This document shows positions 25,346-33,464 of a DNA stretch of 64,000 nt, piece after piece. The stretch is taken from positions 62,001 to 126,000 of the forward strand of contig CAKTGF010000002.1 in NCBI GenBank assembly GCA_934561395.1. Direction: 5' to 3'. Origin of the DNA: an uncultured Eubacterium sp. Lineage in GTDB: Bacteria; Bacillota; Clostridia; Oscillospirales; Acutalibacteraceae. The notes under the pieces are model-generated. The model was not told where the DNA came from and ran no database searches. It was given only the letters and a program-made list of their open reading frames with translations. A program made the translations under genes and the position numbers. How positions within the stretch are numbered: the stretch's first letter is position 1; every line of letters starts with the position of its first letter.

Positions 25346-26368
25346 TTATTCGCCTTTCATTTCAAGAAGCTTAACCTTGCCCTCGTACGAAGCAACCGAA
25401 ACCTTGATAGAATCTGTGATTGCTGCCTCAATATCATCATCGGTAGCGCCAAGCTCTCTTGCATATTTATCGCTGAAGAAAATGTCAATATCCATAATAT
25501 CGGCAAGATTGAACGGATCCATACCTGAATCAATTCCTCTTTCCTTATAATCCTTAACGACACCGAACATACCCATTTTCATCATCCATGGAGCAACGCC
25601 GACAATCTTTCTGTCGTTGCCCATTCCACGAGCGGCATAAACGATTTTAAGAAACTTATCCCACTTGAAGTTGTACATACCGATTGGGAAAGCCTCAAAG
25701 CCCTTAACCTCTCTCTCAGCGGCACCGCAGATAACCTCGCCAACCTGACGGCAGGTAAGCATTGCTGTACCTCCCTTTGGGTAAAGGGTAAATGGGAGCT
25801 TATCCATGCCCTTGATTTGTTCAATAAGAATTGTCCAAACAGGCTTTCTGCCCGGCTGTGTGCCGAAAATGTACGGAAGCTCAAGAACCTTAACGCTGAA
25901 GTTGTCGTCGCACATGCCACGGCAAACCTCTTCTTGTTGAAGCCTTGCAGCAAAATACTTGTTCTTCTTTTGGAAGCCCTTTTCAGGATATGCCTTTGAA
26001 AGCCATGAGAAATATGAGCCGAGAACTACTGCGTTCCTGAGGCCTGCTTTTTTACACATAGGAAGCAATCTCTTAAGCGGAGCAATGTTGAATTTGTAGT
26101 AATAATCCTCAACAGGTGCAGGGAATTCAACTCTTTCGTCAACGCCTGCGGCAAAGATGAAAACATCCTGACCCTTAAGCATTTCTTCGATTTCTTCGTC
26201 GGATCTCTTGTTGATATCGCCGAAAATAATTTCCATTTCCTCAGGGATAGGTGCACCTTCCGGAAGAGGAGGCAATGCAACAGTTGTAACCTTGTGGCCG
26301 TGAGCGATAAGCTGTTTTGCAGCCTCGCAGCCTAAAAGACCTGTGCCACCAATCATAAATACATTCAT
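25346..26368 (-). CDS. NAD(P)-dependent epimerase/dehydratase (extended SDR), 340 aa
   Basis: The N-terminal Rossmann motif is MNVFMIGGTGLLG (GGxGxxG). An acidic FGDIN follows strand 3 and FIFAAGVDERV strand 4. The expected catalytic YxxxK is unusual: KYFAARLQQEE carries Tyr but not the usual Lys four residues on, so it may be an atypical SDR that binds NADP without classical catalysis. The C-terminal half covers substrate binding (YIFGTQPGRKP). It is monocistronic. A role in sugar, steroid or isoflavone-type reduction cannot be decided. Confidence 0.8.
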   Translation of the reverse strand: MNVFMIGGTGLLGCEAAKQLIAHGHKVTTVALPPLPEGAPIPEEMEIIFGDINKRSDEEIEEMLKGQDVFIFAAGVDERVEFPAPVEDYYYKFNIAPLKRLLPMCKKAGLRNAVVLGSYFSWLSKAYPEKGFQKKNKYFAARLQQEEVCRGMCDDNFSVKVLELPYIFGTQPGRKPVWTILIEQIKGMDKLPFTLYPKGGTAMLTCRQVGEVICGAAEREVKGFEAFPIGMYNFKWDKFLKIVYAARGMGNDRKIVGVAPWMMKMGMFGVVKDYKERGIDSGMDPFNLADIMDIDIFFSDKYARELGATDDDIEAAITDSIKVSVASYEGKVKLLEMKGE

Positions 26369-26455
26369 TTTAGTCCCTCCATGAATATTTTTTTATTAAC
26401 AGTGCTATTATAATATATTTGCCTTGAAAATGCAATTAAAATATATAAAAACATA

Positions 26456-28186
26456 TTATATTGCACTTTTTTCGTTGTTTTTGTCGCTTATTTCTTTTGC
26501 AAGGCTGCTTGCCCTGAACATTCCTGCCACAATGGCAAGGTTGTTAAATATGGGCACACTGTCGTTAAAGGCAATAATGTGGGTAAAATCCCGAATTTCC
26601 TCCTCAATGCTTTCGGTGGTTAAAATAATAACGCCTGCGCCCATTGCTCTTGCCCTTTGCAGGCTGCGCATAACATAGGGCAGCATTTCCTTGTTGCCTA
26701 TAACGGCAAAAACGGTTTTGCCGCTCAGATCAAGGCCGTTGTTTATAAGGTCGCTTGGCAGCTGTGGTGTGGCATTTATGCCGTTTATCTGCCTTATCTT
26801 TCTGCTTATTTCATGGCAGGCGCCGTAATCCGCACCCAGGCCCGTAAAATAAATATCTTCGGCTGCGGCTATTTGGTTTGCCAGGTATGTGAGTGCAGGG
26901 GTCTGCTTTATTGCCGATGAAATTTTACCCGGCAAAAGCTCGGCTATTTTCACGGTAAGTGACAGCTGCAAATCCTCAACAATGCCCAGCCTTGACCCAA
27001 TTTCAAGGGCAAGATAGGAAAGACTTAAATAGTGTGAAATATATGCTCTTATTGATATTCCTGTTGTATTAAAATCACAGCTTGGGCAAAGCACCGCAGG
27101 GCTTGAAAGTGCAAGGGAAGAATATGCGCCGGAGGTAATGGCGATTACCCTTGCACCGTAGCCTAATGAGCGCTTTACACAGGCAACGCAGTCAGAATCC
27201 TCGCCTATGTGTGAAAGCACAATCACAAGCACGCTTTTGTCAAGCACACAGCCCGAATACCGCAATTCCCCGGCAGGGATTGCCGTTGTGGGAATGTCGC
27301 ACAGCATTTCAAGGTTGTATGCTCCGCTGATGGCGGCGCCGAAGGCTTCGCAGTCGCCGGTTATTATAATTCTGCTTATTTTCTCAAGACCACGCTTGTT
27401 AAGCTTTATATTATCAATTTTTATGCTTGATTTGGGCAAATATTGCTTGTTCAGCTCTTTAACTGCAAAGGGGCAGTAGTATGCCTCGTCGCTAAGGGTG
27501 TAATCGTTGGGATAAACGGTTTGCTTTGGCAGGCTTGCAGGTGTTTTTTTAACTTTTTTGAACTTTTGGTCGTAAACAGTGACTTTTGACTTGGTAATTT
27601 TTGCAATTTCCCCCAATTCAAGGGTAATAAACCTGTCGCAAAAGGGGATAAGGGCATTAGCCTCGCCGGAAATATAACAGCCGCTGTCACAATAGCCCAC
27701 CAGCAGAGGGTTAATGCCGCAAAGGGCATAAATTGCGTTTTCACGGCAGTTAATAAAGGCAATTGTAGGAGCGCCCTTAATCAGCGCTTTCAGCTTTTGC
27801 AACATCTCCGTTTTGTCGTTCATATCCGCAACGCAAAGCATTGCAAGCAGCAGCTCCTCATCGGTGCTTATGGGAAAGGGTGCGGCGCACCAGCGCTTCA
27901 TCTCTTCAAAATTATCAATAACGCCGTCCATTGCAACACAGTAAATGTTGTTTGAAACAGGCAACTGAATATCATTATCAAAGCCCCGTGCCTTAAGCTT
28001 GCTTTGGGCAAGGCCGAGGGTGCTTTCGTTTTCCTGCAGGTTGAGGGCGTCTGTTGTGCAAAAGCCCTCCGCCTCCTTAAGGGCAATGCCCCTTAGCTCG
28101 CAGCCCCTGCCGCTTTGCATTTCAATTCCCTTAATAAGTGCATTTTTGCAGGGCTCAGTGCCCACATATCCGAAAATAGCACCCAT
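26456..28186 (-). CDS. GlmS-like pseudoenzyme (degenerate glutaminase + two SIS domains), 576 aa
   Basis: The overall layout is that of glucosamine-6-phosphate synthase (about 600 aa), but the active sites are lost. The protein begins MGAIFGYVG where GlmS has MCGIVGYIG, so the Cys1 nucleophile is absent, and the RWATHG segment is replaced (AQSKLKARGFDN). In the first SIS domain CGTS has become TGDC, and SQSGETADT reads SHIGEDSDC. In the second, the catalytic GALKLKE and HGP motifs are not recognisable. The start at 28186 is chosen because it aligns with GlmS; a second ATG 12 bases upstream is possible. It follows spoIIE on the same strand with a 118-base gap. It may bind a sugar phosphate as a sensor or be a sporulation-linked relic. 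Confidence 0.7.
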   Translation of the reverse strand: MGAIFGYVGTEPCKNALIKGIEMQSGRGCELRGIALKEAEGFCTTDALNLQENESTLGLAQSKLKARGFDNDIQLPVSNNIYCVAMDGVIDNFEEMKRWCAAPFPISTDEELLLAMLCVADMNDKTEMLQKLKALIKGAPTIAFINCRENAIYALCGINPLLVGYCDSGCYISGEANALIPFCDRFITLELGEIAKITKSKVTVYDQKFKKVKKTPASLPKQTVYPNDYTLSDEAYYCPFAVKELNKQYLPKSSIKIDNIKLNKRGLEKISRIIITGDCEAFGAAISGAYNLEMLCDIPTTAIPAGELRYSGCVLDKSVLVIVLSHIGEDSDCVACVKRSLGYGARVIAITSGAYSSLALSSPAVLCPSCDFNTTGISIRAYISHYLSLSYLALEIGSRLGIVEDLQLSLTVKIAELLPGKISSAIKQTPALTYLANQIAAAEDIYFTGLGADYGACHEISRKIRQINGINATPQLPSDLINNGLDLSGKTVFAVIGNKEMLPYVMRSLQRARAMGAGVIILTTESIEEEIRDFTHIIAFNDSVPIFNNLAIVAGMFRASSLAKEISDKNNEKSAI

Positions 28187-28304
28187 AGTAATCACCATAG
28201 CCTTTCAACAAGTAGTTAATTATGATTGCCTGACAGCCTGTGCTGCCCGGGCAGGCGAAAATCGCATTTCAGCCGCATAATGCGTTACGGCGTTGCTTGC
28301 ACTG

Positions 28305-30422
28305 TCAATTTCTTTCCAGTTTTGCGATAATTATGCTCATATCGTCAATTCGCTTTCCCTTTTCATGCTCCAGTGCAGCCTCAATAATAAAATCGGCGGT
28401 TTGCTGTGGGGACAGCCCACGGCATAATTGTAGGGTGTTTTGCACCCAAGCCTCGCCTATGTCGTTTATTCCGTCGCTGAGCAAAACCACATAGTTGTCA
28501 AGGCTTAATATTGCGGTTCGCTTGGCAAATTCAATACCCCTTAATATGCCTGCCGCCATTGATGAAAGCTCGCATTTGTTAATTCTGCCGTTTTTAACAA
28601 TAAAGCTTGCAGGGGCGCCTGCTTTGTAAATTTCGCATCTGCCGGTAAACAAATCAATGCTGGCAATATCAAGGGTTGCAAGGCTTTCATCGTTGCTTTT
28701 TACCAAAAGGGCGGAGTTAACAACCTTAAGTGCACTGTCAAAGCTGAAGCCTGCGTTAATAAGCCGTGAAAGCAGGCCTGCCCCCATTGCGCCGTCAAGA
28801 GCCGCTCGTGAGCCCCTGCCCATGCCGTCGCTGATAATTAAAATGCTGTGACCCTTGTTATCGTTTAAAATTTTAACAGTATCTCCGCAAAGCTCTCCCT
28901 CTGCACTGTGTTGCGCAAAGCCCACATTCAGCGAATACACGGGTTTTTCTGTAAATGACAGCATAGCCTCGTTTTTAAACTGTGTAACGGTGCCGTTTTG
29001 AAAATATCGGTTGCAGATTTTGCCTATTTCACGGCAAATTTCCCCATTTTTTAAATCCGTTGACAGCGAGTCGGTTAAAATTTCAACCCTTATGCGATTG
29101 AACTTGTCTTCCACAACGGAAATGCTGGAGGGGTATATTTCGTAATTGCCCAGCATTTGCCTGATTTTTGCAGAGGCGTTTGTGTCAAAGGATTCCGCCT
29201 CGTCAAACTCAAATGCCAAATCCTCCAGCATATCGGCAATTGAAAAAAATTGGTCGCCGGCAACCTTTCTTATTTGGTTTGTTTTTTCTAAAACTATTTC
29301 ACGCCTGATATATTCCTCTTCCCCCATATTAGCTCTGTTGGCGTTGTTTTCCTTTCTGGTAATGTCGGTGATTTTTTCTCTTACCTGGTCAACGCTGTCG
29401 CTGATTGCCGCCATGGCGGAGGAGGCGAACCTTAATTTAAGCACAAGGCTTTGGCGCAGTGAGCCATCCGGGGGAGCGTCCCTGCCTGTGTCCCAAAACT
29501 GCTCTAATTTTTCGCACAGGGGGCTTGGCAAAATCACAAAAAGAATTGCACCCACGGCACTTTCAATAAAAACGGCGGTTGCAATTTCGCCACCTGCACA
29601 GGCGCAGAAAAATGCCATTGAGCACAAAAAGCTAACCCCTATGCCAAGACTTGCAAGTGATGAAAACAGCCCTGCCACCATGGTTGAAAATGCCAGCGCA
29701 CCCACCAAAAAAACAGAGTCGCTTGCGGCAATGCTTAAAGCAAAGCCTATTGACAGCGACAAAAGCAACCCCCACCTTTCGCCACCAAAGCGACAGGTGG
29801 TTAAAATAAGCAGCACCGCAAATGCCCTTGCAGGGGAAAATGTGCCTATTTTAAGGGCGGAAAGATTAAGCAGTAAAACGGAAATTGATATTACAATGCA
29901 CACCAAATCAGATACGGGCAGAGCCTTAAAGCGCAGCCTTTTTATGCTTGAATTTAATGCCTTGTAAAAGAAAAACGAGCCGGCACAGCATAAAATTGAT
30001 TCGGCAATTACCAATATATAATCGTTTGCCGTGCCCCCAAGCCTAAAGCGCAAAACAACGCCTGTTGCAAGGCAAATGAAAAACGACAGCGCCATTGAAA
30101 ACGCAGGCCGATAGCTTAAATCAAAGGCAACTGCAGCCAGCGCACCCAGGGCCGCCATAACCGTTGCCGCAAGGTATCTTGCGCCGTAGGCATCCACACC
30201 GCAAATTATATAGCCTGCACAGGCGCCCAGTGCCGAAAAAATAAAATATCTTTTTTTTGACACTGCGGTTATTGATATTCCAAAAGGTCTGAATTGCCCC
30301 ATAACCGAGCCGGTGCTAAGCACAAGCCCCAAAATAAAATATATAACGCATTTTGCAGGAATCTTAATGCTGTCAAGCTTTAATTTCCTTACATCAGCCT
30401 TTAATTTTTTCAAAATTTCCAT
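28305..30422 (-). CDS. spoIIE: Stage II sporulation protein E, 705 aa
   Basis: An N-terminal membrane region of about ten hydrophobic helices (first AKCVIYFILGLVLSTG) is followed by a linker and a C-terminal PP2C-type phosphatase domain with the motifs LIISDGMGRGSRAALDGAMG and YVVLLSDGINDIGEAW (metal-binding Asp residues). This is the layout of SpoIIE, which dephosphorylates SpoIIAA to release sigma-F in the forespore. It is somewhat shorter than the Bacillus protein (827 aa), as in many clostridia. The ATG at 30422 (MEILKKLK) is preferred over an in-frame upstream ATG. It is followed by the GlmS-like gene. Confidence 0.93.
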   Translation of the reverse strand: MEILKKLKADVRKLKLDSIKIPAKCVIYFILGLVLSTGSVMGQFRPFGISITAVSKKRYFIFSALGACAGYIICGVDAYGARYLAATVMAALGALAAVAFDLSYRPAFSMALSFFICLATGVVLRFRLGGTANDYILVIAESILCCAGSFFFYKALNSSIKRLRFKALPVSDLVCIVISISVLLLNLSALKIGTFSPARAFAVLLILTTCRFGGERWGLLLSLSIGFALSIAASDSVFLVGALAFSTMVAGLFSSLASLGIGVSFLCSMAFFCACAGGEIATAVFIESAVGAILFVILPSPLCEKLEQFWDTGRDAPPDGSLRQSLVLKLRFASSAMAAISDSVDQVREKITDITRKENNANRANMGEEEYIRREIVLEKTNQIRKVAGDQFFSIADMLEDLAFEFDEAESFDTNASAKIRQMLGNYEIYPSSISVVEDKFNRIRVEILTDSLSTDLKNGEICREIGKICNRYFQNGTVTQFKNEAMLSFTEKPVYSLNVGFAQHSAEGELCGDTVKILNDNKGHSILIISDGMGRGSRAALDGAMGAGLLSRLINAGFSFDSALKVVNSALLVKSNDESLATLDIASIDLFTGRCEIYKAGAPASFIVKNGRINKCELSSMAAGILRGIEFAKRTAILSLDNYVVLLSDGINDIGEAWVQNTLQLCRGLSPQQTADFIIEAALEHEKGKRIDDMSIIIAKLERN

Positions 30423-30581
30423 ATTTACACATCCGTTCAAATGAATTATATACAATCGCATTTGCAAAATATGTAGTATTTTAGTGCCGGAAAATAATTG
30501 AATATATTTACCCTCTTATATACTATTTCAAAAAAATATGTTTTATGCTATAATTAGCCTATGATGATTGGCGGTGATTAG

Positions 30582-31481
30582 GTGGAGAAAAAATTATGGC
30601 TCAGGTTAAGCCTTTATGCTGTTATAATTGTTATGCTTTGCGGCTTGATTTTTGCAATTGCACAAAACGACAAAAAGCTGCTTGCAGGGTATGACTCCGC
30701 ATCTGTTGCCGCAACCGCCCCACCGGCAACGGAAAAGCCTGCACAAACCGAGCAGCAAACAGCTGCAACCACCGCACATTGGCAGAGCAGCGATTCGTTA
30801 AGTTTTGACACTGTTGAGCAGGCGGAGGAATATATTGCCGATTACGCAAGGAAAAAGGGCTACGATTTTAACGATTATCCTGAAAAACTGATAGAGCTTA
30901 CGGTTAAGGATAAAACCTCAATTCCCTTTGTGCTTGATTATCCCGAGGAAATAAAAAAGCCCCACTCATCAACGGTTGACAAGGGGGAATTAAATAACGG
31001 AATACCGCTTTTTTTACAGTGGGATTCACGCTGGGGGTATCACGAATTTAAAAACGGCGTTGTGGCCCTTGACGGCTGCGGCGCAACCTGCCTTTCAATG
31101 GCGGCAATGTATCTGACGGGGGACACAAGCCTGACCCCGGATTCAATTGCCGATTATGCCGCTGATAACGGATATTTTGTTGACGGCTCGGGCACAAGCT
31201 GGGATTTGTTTACCTCGGGCGTTAAGCATTACGGCTTAAAATCAAAAACCGTTGCAAAAAGCGAGGGCGCACTTAAAAGTGCCCTTGACGGGGGAAGCCC
31301 GGTCATCGCCTCCGTTTCCGCAGGGGATTTTACAAAAAAGGGGCACTATATTGTAATTACAGGCTATGATGAAAAGGGCTTTAAGGTTAACGACCCATTT
31401 AGCCTGGTAAATTCTCAAAAGCAGTGGAGCTACGAAAGGCTCAACCCTCAAATTAAAGCAATGTGGAAAATTTATAAATAG
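30582..31481 (+). CDS. Membrane-anchored C39-like peptidase, 299 aa
   Basis: A GTG start preceded by GGCGGTGA gives a protein with one N-terminal signal anchor (LYAVIIVMLCGLIFAIA), a Thr/Ala/Gln linker and an extracellular papain-like domain of the C39_2 type. Its catalytic residues are visible: Cys166 in ALDGCGATCLSMA, His255 in KGHYIVITGY and Asp271 in KVNDPFS. A first block (LFLQWDSRWG) is the usual start of this domain. It likely cleaves a wall-associated peptide or amide; the true substrate is unknown. It is transcribed away from spoIIE and ends in the terminator at 31489. Confidence 0.85.
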   Translation: MEKKLWLRLSLYAVIIVMLCGLIFAIAQNDKKLLAGYDSASVAATAPPATEKPAQTEQQTAATTAHWQSSDSLSFDTVEQAEEYIADYARKKGYDFNDYPEKLIELTVKDKTSIPFVLDYPEEIKKPHSSTVDKGELNNGIPLFLQWDSRWGYHEFKNGVVALDGCGATCLSMAAMYLTGDTSLTPDSIADYAADNGYFVDGSGTSWDLFTSGVKHYGLKSKTVAKSEGALKSALDGGSPVIASVSAGDFTKKGHYIVITGYDEKGFKVNDPFSLVNSQKQWSYERLNPQIKAMWKIYK

Positions 31482-31488
31482 CAAAAAA

Positions 31489-31518
31489 ATAACCCACTCA
31501 TCACAGTGAGTGGGTTAT
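31489..31518. terminator. Bidirectional terminator
   Basis: ATAACCCACTCA pairs perfectly with TGAGTGGGTTAT around 6 bases, with T- and A-rich flanks. It separates the convergent C39 and 53-aa genes. Confidence 0.8.
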
Positions 31519-31529
31519 ACTTTTGTAAA

Positions 31530-31691
31530 TTATTGGATTTTAAAGCCCTTTTGTGAGCTCCACAAAACATAGCTGAAAAACTCCTGATAGCTTTTAAAGG
31601 TTTTGTGCAAAAAATTTGTAACAAAGTGGAAGGATAAAATTTTGTTGTTTTTATCAATCCAAAGCTCATTTTGCCTTGCAAGTTCGTTCAT
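31530..31691 (-). CDS. Small uncharacterised protein, 53 aa
   Basis: The ATG at 31691 has AAAGGAG 7 bases upstream. The product starts MNELARQNELWIDKNNKILS and ends YVLWSSQKGFKIQ. It has no Cys, signal or membrane helix. The layout (a short strand-strand start with FHFVTNF, then a helix KSYQEFFSYVLW) is like small conserved clostridial proteins of unknown function. It lies between a terminator and the MarR gene, on the MarR strand. Codon use and SD quality support a real gene. Confidence 0.65.
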   Translation of the reverse strand: MNELARQNELWIDKNNKILSFHFVTNFLHKTFKSYQEFFSYVLWSSQKGFKIQ

Positions 31692-31766
31692 GCATATTTC
31701 TCCTTTACTTATGAATGAAGGTTTGTTACCGTTTAGTGTTTTAATATTAAAAACAGCTTTCGCTGC

Positions 31767-32201
31767 TTATTTTTGATTAAAGTTCTGCATTAAAATATCT
31801 GCGATTTTTTTGTTAATTCGCACATATTCCTTGGCATCCTCCTCTCCAAGCTTTTCCAATAATTCGGAAAATATACAAACGCCACGCCTTTTATGCTCTT
31901 TAACAAAGGCAATGCCATCCTGGGTTATGGTTACCAAAATTTGCCTGCAATCCTTTGGGTCGGGGGTGCGAACAATTTTATTTTCGCTTTCCAATTTGTT
32001 AAGCAGCCTTGCTATTCGTGCGGTGCTCACATCCATAGCTGCGCTCAGCTCCCTGGGGTAGGCAATGTTGTTGTGGTTAAACAGAAAATTAAGGGCAAAA
32101 ACCTCGCCGTGGAGTATTTTGCCGACCTTTCTGTCGGTTGCAACCCTTTGGGCGTTGTAACGGGCGTCAATCAGCTCAGCCGCCATTTTTTCATAATCCA
32201 T
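31767..32201 (-). CDS. MarR family transcriptional regulator, 144 aa
   Basis: The winged helix is seen in LNFLFNHNNIAYPRELSAAM, then VSTARIARLLNKLESENKIV and TPDPKDCRQILVTITQDG (the wing with the DxRxxxxxLT-like pattern), flanked by dimerisation helices. The length is normal. A symmetric site, TTACTAAC/GTTAGTAA, lies 40-70 bases upstream and may be its own operator. The only genes near it are the 53-aa protein downstream and a divergently placed DUF1858 gene on the same strand upstream; the regulon is not evident. Confidence 0.88.
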   Translation of the reverse strand: MDYEKMAAELIDARYNAQRVATDRKVGKILHGEVFALNFLFNHNNIAYPRELSAAMDVSTARIARLLNKLESENKIVRTPDPKDCRQILVTITQDGIAFVKEHKRRGVCIFSELLEKLGEEDAKEYVRINKKIADILMQNFNQK

Positions 32202-32240
32202 AAGCCTGCATAACCTTTCCGTCAGGCAACGGTGTAAATT

Positions 32241-32272
32241 TTACTAACCTTGTTACCTAACCTTGTTAGTAA
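32241..32272 (-). promoter_or_regulatory. Candidate MarR operator
   Basis: TTACTAAC (32241-32248) and GTTAGTAA (32265-32272) are inverted repeats. Two direct copies of TAACCTTGTTA lie within the same stretch, 40 bases before the MarR gene, consistent with autoregulation. Confidence 0.45.
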
Positions 32273-32324
32273 TTATACCACAAAATAAAAAAATGTCAAC
32301 CTCCAAAAAAACGGCAAAAAAATA

Positions 32325-32350
32325 AAAGCCGAAAGGCTTTCATTTTTAAA
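32325..32350 (-). terminator. Terminator of the DUF1858 gene
   Basis: The short stem AAAGCC/GGCTTT (32325-32330 and 32335-32340) is followed leftward by a T run. Confidence 0.6.
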
Positions 32351-32352
32351 GC

Positions 32353-32553
32353 TTACTTGCTTGCAAGATAGTCTTTAATCGACTTTAAAACAACGTCGCT
32401 GTCAAGGCCGTGAACCTGGCAAGCCTCCTCAAGGGATTCGTTAATTGAAGCGGGGCAGCCTACGCAATGCATGCCGGCTTCCATTAATACAACGCCGATT
32501 CCTCTGTCAAATTCTAACATATCGCCCATGGTTGTTTGCTTTGTAATTTCCAT
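32353..32553 (-). CDS. DUF1858 redox-disulfide protein, 66 aa
   Basis: The protein matches the hybrid-cluster-protein-associated redox disulfide domain (DUF1858): ITKQTTMGDMLEFDRGIGVV, then GMHCVGCPASINESLEEACQ with the CVGC pair. Such proteins are common in anaerobes and are thought to act with hybrid cluster proteins in nitrosative/redox stress. An ACGGAGG SD precedes the ATG. A consensus promoter and a palindrome lie upstream. No hcp gene is in the window. Confidence 0.88.
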   Translation of the reverse strand: MEITKQTTMGDMLEFDRGIGVVLMEAGMHCVGCPASINESLEEACQVHGLDSDVVLKSIKDYLASK

Positions 32554-32595
32554 AATAATTCAACCTCCGTAATAATATTTTCATCAATATTGTGT

Positions 32596-32648
32596 ATAGT
32601 ATCACAACATTTTTTTAAAGTCAAGAAAAAATATAACATTGTTATATT
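32596..32648 (-). promoter_or_regulatory. Promoter and upstream palindrome of the DUF1858 gene
   Basis: Leftward: TTGACT (32624-32619), a 17-base spacer and TACTAT (32601-32596). Five bases upstream of the -35 lies a perfect palindrome AATATAAC-ATT-GTTATATT (32630-32648), of the size and type bound by CRP/FNR-family regulators such as HcpR. Which regulator uses it is inference. Confidence 0.6.
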
Positions 32649-32717
32649 ACCCACATAAAAACTCATTTTAAAATGTAATTTTTTGCCTTTTTGCCTTAAT
32701 TTTGGGTTAAGTTATAC

Positions 32718-32746
32718 TTGATTGCAGGGTTTTGGTGCATTATAAT
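32718..32746 (+). promoter_or_regulatory. Promoter of the ung operon
   Basis: TTGATT (32718-32723), a 17-base spacer, TATAAT (32741-32746), then AAGGAGATAAT before the ung ATG. Confidence 0.65.
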
Positions 32747-32773
32747 ATTAGTTATAACATTTAAGGAGATAAT

Positions 32774-33460
32774 ATGACCTGGCAGGATATATTTGACGAT
32801 GAAATAATAAGACAGCTTAACGACAATGCCACAGCCGCCGTGATTGATGCGGTAGGCAGCGGCAAAAGAGTTTTTCCCCCAACAAGCGTTGAAAAGGGGA
32901 AAATTACAAAAACCCAAATGTTCCGTGCCCTTGATTTAACCCCTCTTGATGAAGTGAGGGTGGTTATTTTGGGGCAGGACCCTTACCACGAGGAAAACCA
33001 GGCGAACGGCCTTGCCTTTTCAGTATATAACGGGGTTAAAATGCCGCCGTCGCTGCGTAATATGTTTAAGGAACTGCAGGATGATTTGGGTGGCGAGCTG
33101 CGGTTAGATACCGACCTTTCAGACTGGGCACGGCAGGGTGTGCTGCTTTTGAACACGGCCTTAACCGTTATTGAGGGCAGCGCAAACTCAATGGCAAAGG
33201 TGTGGGAGCCTTTTACCGACAGGTTAATTGAGCTTATCGACCAAAGTTGCTCCCCGGTTATTTTTGTGCTTTGGGGTTCAAACGCTCAAAAAAAAGAAAA
33301 GCTAATTAAAAACAACAGGGATTATATTGTTAAATCGGCGCATCCAAGCCCGCTTTCGGCATACCGTGGTTTTTTCGGCAGCAAGCCGTACAGCAAAATT
33401 AACCAAATGCTTAAAGATATGGGGCAAAAGGAAATAAATTGGAATAATATTAACAGGTGA
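32774..33460 (+). CDS. ung: Uracil-DNA glycosylase, 228 aa
   Basis: This family 1 uracil-DNA glycosylase removes uracil from DNA. It carries the water-activating loop GQDPYH (67-72, Asp69), MPPSLRNMFKEL, the uracil-binding LLLNTALTV and the late leucine loop HPSPLSAYRGF. The length is typical (about 225 aa). A perfect SD and promoter precede it. The M16C peptidase gene follows after only 4 bases, so the two are cotranscribed. Confidence 0.97.
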   Translation: MTWQDIFDDEIIRQLNDNATAAVIDAVGSGKRVFPPTSVEKGKITKTQMFRALDLTPLDEVRVVILGQDPYHEENQANGLAFSVYNGVKMPPSLRNMFKELQDDLGGELRLDTDLSDWARQGVLLLNTALTVIEGSANSMAKVWEPFTDRLIELIDQSCSPVIFVLWGSNAQKKEKLIKNNRDYIVKSAHPSPLSAYRGFFGSKPYSKINQMLKDMGQKEINWNNINR

Positions 33461-33464
33461 TTAT

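Noticed and set aside
29146..29967. 273-codon rightward frame opposite spoIIE
   Set aside because: Antisense to a clear spoIIE reading frame, Ser/Ala/Lys-rich and without SD.
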